From contig ML986601.1 in the NCBI GenBank assembly GCA_010094045.1, forward strand, positions 216,050-280,049: 64,000 bases of DNA, in the 5' to 3' direction. The DNA is from Lojkania enalia (taxonomy: Eukaryota > Ascomycota > Dothideomycetes > Pleosporales). Shown here piece after piece: positions 48,699-60,353 of the stretch. Made by a program: the position numbers and the translations under genes. The notes beneath the pieces are model-generated. The model worked only from the letters and a program-made list of their open reading frames with translations. It did not search any database and was not told where the DNA came from. Position 1 is the first letter of the stretch. Every line of letters starts with the position of its first letter.

Positions 48699-49092
48699 AT
48701 TTGATACCCGAAATGTGCGTATATCTATGGGATAATATGGAACGATGGAACTGTACGGATTGGCGTAAAAGGGGGCGGTCCACGATGATACCACCCAGAC
48801 TGCGTCATTGTCTCTCCGCAAAGACCAGCCTGAATTTTCCCCAAAGTGTTTTATTTAGAATACCCTAGAACCTAAATCCGATCCGTTCGGTATTGAAGCC
48901 GGCGTGTGGTGGTGTGACCTCCTGTGGTGTGTATCCATTGATACCTGACGGGTGAGGGGCATTCCAACCATGATTTGTTTTGCGGGGTGAAGGTCCGCAT
49001 GGCCTGTGCGTTTGGTGGGATGAAGCATCTGGCGTCATTTGGCGCAGAAATAAATCCTCGAACAGCTTCGTGTTCGCGGTTAACGCAACAAA
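48699..49092. other. Intergenic, DUF3602 3' / MDE1 5' region
   Basis: About 390 bases without coding signals. It contains the promoter of the methionine-salvage gene. Confidence 0.5.
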
Positions 49093-50055
49093 ATGGCAGA
49101 GCCCAATGCGCATGATGTTGATGCCAAGTTCATACATTCAGATGATCCCGAGCACCCGGCAAATCATATTTGCACTCTGTGCGCGAAATTCTACGAACTA
49201 GGTTGGGTACTGCAGCCCCCTTACCTTCAACTTGATCAAGTTCACAAAAAAGTGGTTCTTGGTGAACGATGGCTGATTTTAGAGATTTGACTAGGTAACA
49301 GGCACCGGTGGCGGGACGAGCATCAAATATGGGGATCATATCTGGATCGCGCCATCGGGGGTCCAGAAAGAGCTCATGAAGCCGACGGATATGTTCGTTA
49401 TGGACTTCAACACCAGAGAATATCTGCGCAAGCCGAAAGTACTATTACCCCCGTTCTTACATTCTCATCATCTTAGAAATACATGCCTGACGTAGTATGT
49501 TGTTTATTAGGTCCACAAACCCTCCGCCTGTACTCCCCTCTTCCTCGCTGCCTTCTCTCGCGGCGCCGGTTGTTGTATCCACACCCATTCGCAATGGGCC
49601 GTTCTCATCACGCTTCTCGTCGAACGCGACTCCGGCAGAGATGCGCTCTTTGAAATCGAGCATTTAGAACAGATTAAGGGGATTGGGAAGGGGAGGGGGA
49701 AAGCGGGGAACCTGGGGTATTGGGATCGGTTAAGAATTCCGATTATTGAGAATACAGCGCACGAGGAGGATTTGACGGAGAGTCTAGAGGCAGCGATTGA
49801 GAAGTATCCGGATACGTATGCGGTATTGGTTCGGAGGCATGGAATGTGAGTTTGTTTTTCATGAATGGGGATGGAAGGTGCTGACGTGTGTAGATATGTT
49901 TGGGGGGACAATGTGCATAAGGCGAAGACGCAGTGCGAGAGGTAGGTATTTGATTTTTATGGGAATAATGAACACGTGCTGACTCGAGTAGTTTGGATTA
50001 TATATTCCAGCTCGCCGTGGAAATGAAAAAGCTTGGACTGCCGTGGTCGAACTAA
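49093..50055 (+). CDS. MDE1: Methylthioribulose-1-phosphate dehydratase (methionine salvage)
   Basis: Five exons: 49093-49206, 49295-49438, 49511-49845, 49894-49941 and 49992-50055; 234 aa, the normal size. It is a class II aldolase fold: [81 protein letters not shown] with the zinc-binding Hx[13 protein letters not shown] and VLVRRHGIYVWGDN with the third His. It dehydrates methylthioribulose-1-phosphate in the cytosol, step two after MTR kinase/isomerase, recycling methylthioadenosine from polyamine synthesis. Intron 2 contains a decoy acceptor; the join [14 protein letters not shown] was chosen because it matches the family. Confidence 0.93.
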
Positions 50056-50888
50056 AATGCAAATGCGAGCGCGTATTCAGACTCATTTGAAAATTATCCA
50101 ATCATAATACTATAATAGACTATGAATAATACCACCTCTCCAGTCTTGCCTCCCGCCTTCCATTCGAACTCTTATGCGCGTTACGCAAATTCTATGTTAA
50201 TTAGTCTTCAACAGTACCACAGTCAAAGATTATATTATTCAATAGCATAGAATTCCTAGGAGACCAAAGTCCGTTCAACAAGTCATAGGGACTACTCTTA
50301 GCTATACCATCCCCAGTCTACTACCTAGAGTACGCCATGCACCGTTAAACCAACCACCATGGCGGAAATATCCTAAGCTTACCAAGACAACATCTCAATC
50401 TGGTAAATACAAGGCGAAATCTCGGGATATTGCAAGATGTTGCTGACAATAGTTTTGCTTACTGAGCAACTTCTCATCAGCCGTTTCGATCGAGCAGGCT
50501 ATGTGTTCAATGCACAGAATATACAATGAGTAGATAGAATCTATATATAGATATATACAGTTTTGAAAATAGATTGCTGGAAGGCAAGCTGTAAGGTCTC
50601 GTAGTATAATTTTTCATTTTCGCCTGTCATCTCCCTATCTCTCCTCACTATCTCAATTTATTCAAGCTTAACTGAGTCCCTTGTTGTTCCCTATGTCTGG
50701 AAATACCTTACCAATCCGTTCTTAGAAGATACCGGCCTCCTCCTAACTTGCGTCTTAGGCTAAGACACCAATCCAAGCGCGGCGGGAAGTTTTGGTATGG
50801 ACAAACCTTCGCCTTGCTGAAAACACACATTGATATCCGGTCCTTTGAATAGCCGGCACAGTGATTTTCATTAGAATAGAATCTCACC
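50056..50888. other. Intergenic, no gene seen
   Basis: About 830 AT-rich bases between MDE1 and the serine hydrolase, with simple TATA-like runs near 50540-50560. Nothing else is recognisable. Confidence 0.5.
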
Positions 50889-51969
50889 ATGACCCCCTCC
50901 ATAGCCCTTGACACGGCTTCTACCCTCAGGACATACATCGACAATGCAACAACAAGAGACAAGCCAGCGCTGCCAGGCGCTATCGTCCACATGGTCGACA
51001 AAAACAACAACAAGGTCTTCACCTACGCATCTAGTAGAGCCGCTCAACTGTCTGAAAATTCCATTGCTCTCGTGCACTCCCTAACCAAAATGGTGGGTGC
51101 AATCGCCTTCATGCAACTTGTGGAACAGGGTCTCGCAGCGCTAGATGACTCCTCCGTCATCGAGAAAGTCCTCCCTGAACTAGCCGTAAAGCAAGTCTTG
51201 ACCGGATACGATAACATTGGGAAGCCAATCTTAGTTGGCAAGGTCGGAGATATCACGCCCCGGATGCTGATGAATCACACCTACGGTGGCGGGCACAGCT
51301 TCTTCAATCCCCTCATGAAGAAATACATGCAAGATGGATGGGAGAAGCGGAACGAGGTTGCCGATCCACATCAGACGATTCTAGATGCTCCGCTCCTATG
51401 GCAACCGGGCACACACACAAACTACGGGCAGGGCTTCGACTGGCTAGCCACTCTAATCGAACGTCTCACGAACAAGAATCTCGCAACGTTGCTCGAGGAA
51501 AATATATTTGGGAAATTGGGATTGAAGAGACTTGACTTTGAGGAGACGTATGGAGGCGATATTACGACAAGGCCGGAAAGTAAAGATCTGTTTTTGGCCG
51601 AGGAGTTTAAAGCAGCCCGATGGGACTTATATCGCCATTGGCCCACCAGTCCTGGCGAAACCGGAGCGCGAGAAAGCGTTTCCGGAGGGCAAATACCATA
51701 CGTACCCGCTGGGAACAGGACTCGGTGCAAGCATGGCGGATATTGCGCGTTTGTTTACTATCCTGTTACCGCATAATTGGGGTGTGGACCCAGTGTCTGG
51801 AACGAGGATTCTGAGCGAGGAGTCCGTGGGGGATATTACTAAACCCCAGCTTTCGGAGGAATTGAGGAATGATGTGAGGAATATGGATATTACAGTTGAG
51901 GGAATGTTGCGAAGGCTTGTGCCGTATATTTTGGAAATGAGAGGCAATCGAGAGGAAATCTGCAGCTGA
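50889..51969 (+). pseudogene. Beta-lactamase-like serine hydrolase with a frameshift
   Basis: One long exon. The first frame (from ATG 50889) carries the class C beta-lactamase/esterase SxxK motif HSLTK (Ser64, Lys67) and the Tyr motif HTNYGQG (Tyr179), then LGLKRLDFEETYGGDITTRP. Conservation then moves to the next frame at a run of five T at 51591-51595: beyond it FWPRSLKQPDGTYIAIG, YPLGTGLGASMADIARLF and ILSEESVGDITKPQLSEEL are clearly coding until 51969. One T too many would explain it. The C-terminus is also short (about 360 aa against roughly 400 in relatives). Relatives include esterases and acyltransferases of secondary metabolism. It is either a decaying gene or a homopolymer sequencing error. 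A 55-nt alternative intron (from GTATGG at 51548) could bypass the shift but removes likely domain sequence. Confidence 0.8.
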
Positions 51970-53340
51970 TGGAAATAGATGGATAACTTAATTCGTCAGA
52001 TTAAACTAGTCAAAATACATGGTGGAGAAAAGCTTTAATCTAGAGCGGACTCTGGGTTGGGATCCGCTCTATTGTTCAATGATCACAAAACGGAAAACTT
52101 TTTGTTTTAGCCTACTCTCTCAATGTACGAATGCTTGATATATACCTAGTAACTCTGCTTAGGTGTAACAGTAATGTCTCGATATTTGCATACCATTGTG
52201 TATTTGAGAGTAAAAAACCTTATTTTGCTTCCTTGGAGCACCCCTATGGATTGAAGATGACTTTTGTTCCTTGCTATACCTCGGTGACTATCAACATGCA
52301 GATGCGTGGAATAAAATTTCAAGTCTTAAAGAGACGCACATATCGCTCCATTTTCTACCCAATCCGAGTTAAGGAGAACATGTTTGTCCATTAGCCTGTC
52401 TTTTCAGTTCGCAAGACGTGTGAAACTGTCTATTATGCACAAAAGGTTGAATTTTCACAGCAATTTCAGCCGATGGACATATTTTAGAACTCGAATTCAT
52501 ATCAAGCATCTCGTTCTAGGGCTTATCTTTTGAAACGTCTAGACCAAGGGAAGGTATTTCCTCAGACGCAGCTTCTTGCTCAATGCAAATTTTGGTCCAT
52601 GAATGGAGTCATGGAGCTCTCCTCTTAGAATTTTCTATGTTTCTTTAGAGAGCAGACTATATATAATTTTTGATCCTTTCGACGTTTTCAACGATAAATT
52701 CAACGGGCAGTTGACAGTCTTCCTGCTAAAGCTAACATCAAGTATCTCAATTTTAATTTAGCACCCATAATCGGCGAGTCAGAGAGGACGGTAGAGTACT
52801 TGAAAGTGACCAAGTCTCTATATTAATTCTCTAGAACGATATTACTCCCGCGTTATTTCGTTTGCTGAGTTTGGGATAGTGAAAATTATTGAATATTGCG
52901 AAGATTTTTTTTTATCAAGAGCTCTACTACAAGACATTTTTTGTAATAATTTTATTCAAGCTATATGCACAGACATAGGGTTTAACCGTTAGGAATTTTT
53001 GCTTGAGTCCTTCTTGAATATTTCTTAAGACCTGACGAGTTATCAAGGTATATACTGCAAAGATAGAATGGGGTGAGATATCTTTGTTGGTTAATGCTTC
53101 TTTTATTCTTTATGTATAGCTAGTACATAATATTTTACCGAGTTGCGGACATGAATCATGGTCAGTAATTGTCGCGTGTCAGGCAGCATCAATTGCTGAG
53201 GCAAATATTGGTGTTTCGAAGGAGCGTAAGTGGCCAGAGGCTGGCAGTGGCGAGACTATATAAGCCTGATAAAACAGGCTAGCTATAATAGGATAGTAGA
53301 AACACGTGACAGTATTCTTACGCGTGGACCATTTTATAAG
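51970..53340. other. AT-rich gene-free region, left part
   Basis: About 1.37 kb of AT-rich sequence without recognisable genes. It forms a 3.5-kb desert with the part beyond the MITE. Position 53331-53340 is the left copy of the MITE target duplication. Confidence 0.5.
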
Positions 53341-53561
53341 CGGCAAATTTCCGCCACACCACTACTAGTTGAATGCCATGATGAGGCTGCCTATAGGCAG
53401 GAGCGCCACAAAGGTGACTGCCTGGAAGGCAGTCAGTGGCGCTAGGCAGATAGAGGAGCTCCTACAACTATAAGTAGTTTGTAGATCTCATAGATAGAAT
53501 ACCATCACACTCGTTCCTAGTTCAGAGTTCCAACTAGTAGTGGTGTGGCGGAAACTTGCCG
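53341..53561. mobile_element. 221-bp non-autonomous Mutator-type MITE
   Basis: Terminal inverted repeats of 30 bp (53341-53370 and 53532-53561) beginning CGGCAA and ending in ACTACTAGTT differ at one position. They are flanked on both sides by the perfect 10-bp direct repeat ATTTTATAAG (53331-53340 and 53562-53571), a target site duplication. A 9-11 bp duplication with long TIRs is characteristic of Mutator-like elements (MULEs). There is no transposase inside. The centre folds into nested hairpins: outer arms AGCGCCAC (53402-53409) and GTGGCGCT (53436-53443), inner arms GACTGCCT (53416-53423) and AGGCAGTC (53427-53434), loop GGA, and a perfect 14-bp palindrome CTGCCTATAGGCAG at 53387-53400. 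The near-identical TIRs argue for a fairly recent insertion. Confidence 0.88.
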
Positions 53562-55542
53562 ATTTTATAAGATTCGGTTATATACGAAATATCTTTTAAT
53601 TGCTTTTAGAATCAGCCCATCAATGGGGAATTTCGATTCTTTTAGAAGCTGGTGGCTCTAATAGCGAAAAGCTAGGACTTTTTACACCGCATGCTGGATC
53701 CTTTTTATTCGTTCTTGTAGATATACTATTCACCGCCCATATATTTTAGATACAGTACGATCCTTGGTGAAAGTTTATATAGGACGCAAAATTTAATGTG
53801 CCCGGTTGTTTTGGCAGTGATGCAATAGTGCCTGTCTGTTAAACTGAAGCTCTAACGAAGATCTGATAACCAGCTTTACTATTCCTGTAGGGTGTATTAA
53901 GACTTGCAAAATTTCGAATAGAGGAGAACACAAGCAAATTATGGTTCAGCTCCTATTGCTTAGTTCTTGCTGCTCCATATGCATCTATGTAAATAATGGG
54001 TATTTTTAGAAGGCTGGCTCATGATTGACTTTAAACCGTGACACGTTTTGACGCAGAAGGGGTCCAAATTTAATAAGGTGTGGAAACTAGGCATACGTCG
54101 AGAACTCTTAAATGTTCGAGGTTCTTTTTTCTTAGATAAATTTCATGCATAAGCTTAAGCGTTTTAGAGGACTGCAGCCTGGGAGACCTAGTTGTTCTAT
54201 GTTTAATTGATTCACAGCTGAATTGAATTTTATTGCAAGTGCTAGACTTGATACGATTCCTCCATAAAGCCGTTGTGAGGTGCTTTTTAGATATCATGTA
54301 TTGCAAGAGATTCCAACGAGCAGTCGATTGAGCATATTTTAACGGCGATAGGAGACGAACTTGAAGGTCACGAAAGGTAGTATTTCCAATTTTCCTGATT
54401 TTTAAAAATTTCGAAGAAAATGTGGAGTCTAAGAGTCAAAAGTCGGGGCTTAATTATGTTGCGGAAGGACACGAATGCTGAGCATGATTGGGGCGGTGTA
54501 AAAATCGCGCCTGCTGTTTAGACTTTACGACTGCTTGTGACTTTTTGATTCTGTTTGCGAATCTCAAGATATGTAGGAATTCATCAAAATGAAGTGATTG
54601 TATCCTGGTTTCAATGAAACTTTGTGGATAGGCCGTATGAATAACATAGATTTGGATGCTAGTAAATCGACATCAATTATAAATGAGATTATCTATTAAA
54701 ATCCGAGAAGTGATGAAGTACGTAGAAATAGTCTTTCATGTTTGTAACAATCACAGTTGTTATATGGAATATATTTGGCAGTATTAATAAAATGTGCTTT
54801 TTGAAAAGGTGAACCAATTGGGTTACTAATAGCAGGTTACCTCACCCGCAAAATCAGGCTAGTGAAAATGAATAGTAACCTATATGGAACACTGCTGGGA
54901 AAGCCGCTGGGAAACTCGACAAACTAAGCCCTATGAGTGCACATCTCAAACTTGCGGAAAGTTTGAGAGCACTGTAGTCAAATTGTGGGGCGCCTTCCAC
55001 TGTCGATTACATGCCGAATTGAATATAAATCTTCCCCTCGACTTCACGGCCGCGGACTCTGCAAATCTTCCAATGAGGCCAGTCGCTGACGGGGTCTGGA
55101 GTGTTTTGTGACGGATAGCTAGATTAGTAATCGTAAGCTGCATACGTTAGCGCGGAATAACAACATGCGTCCCTATGTCGGCATCACTATTCGATGTACT
55201 ACGCTAGAAAGCTTAAGCCCACATCACCGTGCGTGGGAAGGAGTAGCGGGGAATGCTGCAATCATCATGTGTTATAGATATGTCAGCTAGGATTGATAAT
55301 TAAACTTTCATTAGGAGAAGCTGATTCCAAAACACTAAGATTAAATAAGACGTAACATAGTCTTGCGTAAAGTGGCAGCTGAAGCAATGTCTGGAGATTA
55401 AGTTCTGTTTAAAAGCTAGAAGGATATAAAAGTAGGTAGACTTGCTTGTGAAAGTTCACCATTCGGCTCAGGGTTGATGGCTTCAAAGCACTAGAAACCT
55501 CATCATCCACAAACCGAGTTTCACTTTCACTTTGCTTTCACC
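53562..55542. other. AT-rich gene-free region, right part
   Basis: About 2 kb. It starts with the right copy of the MITE target duplication. No gene, transposase or RNA is recognisable. The last 150 bases hold the promoter of the alpha/beta hydrolase. Confidence 0.5.
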
Positions 55543-56415
55543 ATGAATTTTTCGAGTACAGTTACAAAATATCTCACCCTTGTTGGGGGGGAAAATATGT
55601 TTTGGCGGGAAGCTGGATCTATCAACGCACCAACCATTGTCCTCCTCCACGGGTTCCCCTCATCCTCCCACCAATTCCGAACCCTCATTCCACTCCTCGC
55701 GTCGAAGTACCGCATAATTGCCCCCGACCTGCCTGGCTTCGGGTTCACCTCCGCCCCATCGAACTATACCTACTCTTTTAATAATCTCGCCAACAACATC
55801 GACGCCTTCCTAGAAACAATCCCTCACCCTCCAGAGAAATATAGTATCTACATTTTTGACTACGGAGCACCAACTGGCCTACGTCTTGCACTGAAGCATC
55901 CCGAAAGAATTCAAGCCATCATTACGCAAAATGGAAATGCCTACGTTGAAGGCATGGGCGAATTCTGGGATCCCATTCGCGCCTTGTGGAAAGACAATTC
56001 TACCGAGCACCGCAATGCTTTACGCCCATTCCTCGAGATCGGCGGCACCAAATCGCAATATATCACTGGTGAGGAAGATGTAGACGCCATCCCACCAGAG
56101 TCCTATACGCTTGATCAAGCGCTACTGGATAGACCTGGCAATAAAGATATCCAACTAGACTTGTTCTTCGATTATCAGAACAACTTGGTGCTCTATCCCA
56201 AGTTTCAGGAGTACTTCCGCAAAAGCCAAGTCCCTGTGCTCGTAGCTTGGGGAAAGAATGATGTTATTTTTATTCCACCTGGGGCGGAGGCGTTTAAGCG
56301 CGACCTTCCCAATGCGCAGATCTCCTTCATCGATGGAGGGCATTTTTTGTTGGAAACGCATGCACAGGAGATGGCGGGCGTTATTAAGGAATTTTTGGAG
56401 AAGAATGGCATTTAA
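55543..56415 (+). CDS. Alpha/beta hydrolase of the haloalkane dehalogenase / epoxide hydrolase type
   Basis: Single exon, 290 aa. The oxyanion-hole motif LLHGFPSSSHQFR (HGFP, residues 36-39), PDLPGFGFTSAP, the nucleophile elbow YIFDYGAPTGLRLA with Asp106 (not Ser), the acid Asp240 in AWGKND and the base His267 in DGGHFLLETHA form an Asp-Asp-His triad. That points to dehalogenases or epoxide hydrolases rather than serine esterases. Bacteria carry very similar proteins, and the lack of introns in an intron-rich neighbourhood would fit a horizontally acquired gene. The true substrate is unknown. It sits between an AT-rich desert and the conserved KRE33. Confidence 0.92.
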   Translation: MNFSSTVTKYLTLVGGENMFWREAGSINAPTIVLLHGFPSSSHQFRTLIPLLASKYRIIAPDLPGFGFTSAPSNYTYSFNNLANNIDAFLETIPHPPEKYSIYIFDYGAPTGLRLALKHPERIQAIITQNGNAYVEGMGEFWDPIRALWKDNSTEHRNALRPFLEIGGTKSQYITGEEDVDAIPPESYTLDQALLDRPGNKDIQLDLFFDYQNNLVLYPKFQEYFRKSQVPVLVAWGKNDVIFIPPGAEAFKRDLPNAQISFIDGGHFLLETHAQEMAGVIKEFLEKNGI

Positions 56416-57054
56416 TCGGAAGTGAAATGGCGGATTTACGATGAAATAGAAGAAGAATGAGAGATCGAGGATTGCTCTGTCTTTGCTGAGTGGTTCAATG
56501 ATAATATTATCCCTACTTCATGAAGATTTGAATGTGATATTGTACGAAAGCTAAGTTAGTCCACAAAATAGGGAAAGTGAAGTAGCAAAGCAATTATTTT
56601 AACTGGCGGTGAGATGCTATTTTTCCGAGACTCGGATTGGTGAAGCTACTGTAGTCTTATACAACGCAAAGCGGCCTAAAATGAATTTAAAATGTAGATA
56701 GGGCGGTATCTTCAAAGTTCTTCAGGACATGTGATGGATAAGTAATGACGATGGGCCCTCTCTAGATATCGGCAGTTCTCGATCGTTCAGACGTGCCTAA
56801 GGCGGTCGGCGAAAATATATGCCAAGCCCCGAGAACATCTATCGCCCAAAATATTTTTCGAGGCCAAGATTTCGAGCTTCACTGCAGGTCTCTACCCTAC
56901 GGTCTTCGGCAAAGCAGCTCTAGGCTTGCGCTTAATTTCTCCGCATCCCCTTGCGATATCAATTTGCGACCAGTTTTCCTGCTCTAATCGATATCGCCGA
57001 CACATATTAAGCAATTTCTGAAGGAGGAGGTGGGGAGATTGCGGAGCAGTGAAG
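56416..57054. other. Intergenic, KRE33 upstream region
   Basis: About 640 bases with no gene; it contains the KRE33 promoter. Confidence 0.5.
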
Positions 57055-60000
57055 ATGCCAAAGAAGGCCATTGACTCCCGGATACCGGCCCTTATTCGAA
57101 ATAGCGCACAGGAGAAGAAGCGAAGCTTTTTTGTTGTTGTGGGAGACCGACAGAAGGATGTCATTGTCAATTTGTATCATATCCTACTGAGCGTAGATGT
57201 GAAGCTGAACAAATCGGTGCTTTGGGCATACAAGAATAAACTACTGGGTTTCACAAGGTATTGAATATAGAGTCTTCGGAGGAATTAGGCTGACCGATCT
57301 GTGTAGTCATCGGAAAAAGCGCGAAAAAAAGATAAAGAAAGAAATCAAACGAGGTATTCGCGACGTCGATACCGAAGACCCCTTCGAGTTATTCGTCTCG
57401 ACGCAGAACATCCGATATGTATACTACAAGGAGACAGACAAGATCCTGGGAAATACATATGGAATGTGTATATTACAAGACTTTGAGGCTATTACACCGA
57501 ATCTACTCGCGCGGACAATAGAAACTGTCGAGGGCGGCGGCCTAGCGATTTTACTGTTGAAAGGTATGAATAGCTTGAAGCAGCTATATACCTTGTCCAT
57601 GGAAATACACTCGAGATATCGGACAGAGGCACATAGCGATGTGGTTGGGCGATTCAACGAGCGCTTTATCCTATCATTAGGAAAATGCGAGTCATGCTTG
57701 GTGGTTGACGATGAACTCAACGTCTTGCCAATATCTGGAGGAAAGCATGTCAAACAATTAGTGCCACCCGATCCAGAATTCGAGGGAAAGACGCCAAAAG
57801 CAAAAGAACTGGAAGAGATTAAGGAGTCCTTGGCGGACTCTCCGCCTGTCGGGAGCCTCGTTAAGCTGGCGAAGACAGTAGATCAGGCGAAAGCGCTGCT
57901 TACTTTCGTTGATGCGATTGCAGAGAAGACTCTTCAGAATACAGTAACTCTAACGGCGGCGCGTGGTCGAGGTAAATCTGCTGCCTTAGGTGTTGCGGTA
58001 GCAGCGGCTATTGCGCACGGATATAGTAACATTTTTATAACCGCGCCGAACCCAGAGAATCTGAAGACATTCTTCGACTTTGTTTTCAAAGGTTTCGATG
58101 CCCTGGAATATATGGATCACCAAGACTATACAATCATGCAATCAACAAATCCAGATTTCAACAAGGCTATTGTGCGAGTGAACATTCATAGACAGCACCG
58201 GCAAACTATCCAGTACATTCAGCCCCAGGATGCGTATACATTGGGTCAAGCAGAACTATTAGTCATCGATGAGGCCGCGGCAATACCGCTACCCTTGGTG
58301 AGAAAGTTGATGGGCCCGTATCTGGTGTTCATGGCATCTACTATCAATGGCTATGAAGGCACCGGACGCTCACTTTCCCTAAAGCTGATTCAACAACTTC
58401 GGGAACAGTCTAGAGGGCGTATGGCCAACGGCGTAGATCATGTGGTAGATCGCTCAACTGGGAAAGAATCGAAGGATGGTACTGAAACGTCCATGGCTGG
58501 ACGATCGCTGCGCGAAATTACGCTATCAGAACCTATCCGATACGCTCCGGGGGATGCAGTCGAGCACTGGCTGAACGATCTTCTCTGTCTTGACGCGACC
58601 CTTCCTCGATCGAAACTGAACACGCAAGGCTGTCCACACCCTTCTGAATGTCAGCTTCTTCATGTAAACCGCGACACCCTCTTCTCATTCAACCCGGCAG
58701 CTGAAAAATTTCTCCAAAAAATGATGGCGCTCTATGTCGCTAGCCACTATAAGAACTCACCTAATGACCTTCAACTCATGTCCGATGCCCCGGCTCACCA
58801 ACTATTTGTACTTGTTCCACCCGTGACAGAGGATAACAAACTTCCGGAACCTCTCTGCGTTATCCAGGTTGCGCTCGAAGGCCAAATTAGCAAAGAAAGT
58901 GTATTGAGTAGCCTCAGTCGTGGACAGCGTGCTGGTGGCGATCTCATACCATGGATTGTCTCTCAGCAATTCCAAGACGAGGACTTTGCAGGCTTATCTG
59001 GTGCGCGTGTCGTCCGGATAGCAACAAATCCTGATTACGTCAATATGGGGTACGGCTCACGGGCACTGGAGCTACTTGTCGACTTTTACGATGGCAAGCT
59101 TGCAAGCCTGTCGGAGACCGAACTTCATGAGGTGGAGGAAATGAGGAGAGTTACAGAAGAGGAGCTTGAGAACGCGACTCTATTGAGAGACGACGTGAAA
59201 GTTAGAGAGGCTAAAGATATGCCACCACTATTCGCTCGACTTTCGGAACTCAAAGCACCACAGCTTGATTATGTTGGCGTGTCATACGGTCTTACTCCCC
59301 CTCTTCACAAGTTCTGGAAACGAGCATCGTTTGTTCCAGTCTACCTTCGACAGACTCCCAATGAGCTCACTGGTGAGCACACCTGTGTCATGCTCCGTTC
59401 GCTCGAAACAACGTCATCAGATGGCAGTTGGGTCGCCGCCTTTGCGAAAGACTTCCAAAAGCGCTTCTTGTCCCTCTTATCTTACCAGTTTCGGACTTTC
59501 GCCTCCGTCACTGCCCTATCCATCGATGAGTCTGCTTCAAGAGGCTCAAAGCTTGACGTTGACATAGCCCCTAAGCCGCTCACAAAACTAGAACTGGATG
59601 AACTCTTCAGTCCCTTCGATCTCAAGCGCTTGGATTCGTACGCGAATAACATGCTAGATTACCACGTTATTCTTGACATGCTTCCTTCCATCGCGCAACT
59701 ATACTTTACTGGTAGGCTGAAAGGTCGAGTTAAGATGAGCGGCGTGCAGACCGCCATCTTGCTAGCTATCGGTCTTCAGCGGAAAGAATTCTCGGACCTT
59801 GAGAAGGAACTTGGGCTTAACACAAGTCAGCTTATGGCCATGTTTGTCAAGGTTATTAGGAAGGTTTCGGCAGCTTTCCGAACTATACTTGAAGGTGCTG
59901 TAGAGGAGACCTTGCCCGTAGCTATTAGAAATGAGGAGAATGGTGTTGATGGAGAGGAGGAACAGAGATTTAAGCCTCTAGAGAAAGACTTAGAAGAGGA

Positions 60001-60353
60001 GCTGAAGGAAGGAGGCGATGAGTTCAATGCCTTAGAGCGCGAAAGGGCCAAAGCCTTGATTGATTCCTTGCCGTTAGACAAGTAAGTCAATGCATATATA
60101 ATATTTAGGTCATAGCTGATATTTCATTTGTAGATACGAAATAGCAACTGGCGAGACCAATTGGGTAGATGCGGAGCGCCAGATCCGTGATGCGACAATG
60201 GGTGGTAACAAGAGCATGACTGTTAGCGTAAAGACAGGAAAAGAGAAGAAGAGGAAAGCCGGTGATGCGCTAGAGGAAGCGTACAAAGAAGCAGATCAGT
60301 TTAAGGAAGGCGGGAAAAAAAAGAAAGGCAAGTCTGGTAAGGGCTCCCAATAA
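57055..60353 (+). CDS. KRE33: RNA cytidine acetyltransferase Kre33/NAT10
   Basis: Exons 57055-57257, 57307-60081 and 60134-60353; 1065 aa, the family's usual length. It begins MPKKAIDSRIPALIRNSAQEK (DUF1726 region). The RecA-like helicase part has Walker A TAARGRGKSAALG and Walker B ELLVIDEAAAIPLPLV. The GNAT acetyltransferase domain has ARVVRIATNPDYVNMGYGSR (acetyl-CoA site) and LDYVGVSYGLTPPLHKFWKR. The tRNA-binding domain and a Lys-rich tail close it. In yeast the enzyme makes N4-acetylcytidine in 18S rRNA and in tRNA-Ser/Leu (with Tan1) and is essential for 40S ribosome synthesis in the nucleolus. A strong alternative splice from 60336 to 60545 would swap the last eight codons or so for a longer tail (see findings). 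Confidence 0.95.

Noticed and set aside
49481..49495. Mini-exon KYMPD in MDE1
   Set aside because: An acceptor AG precedes it, but family alignment favours the direct join to [11 protein letters not shown].
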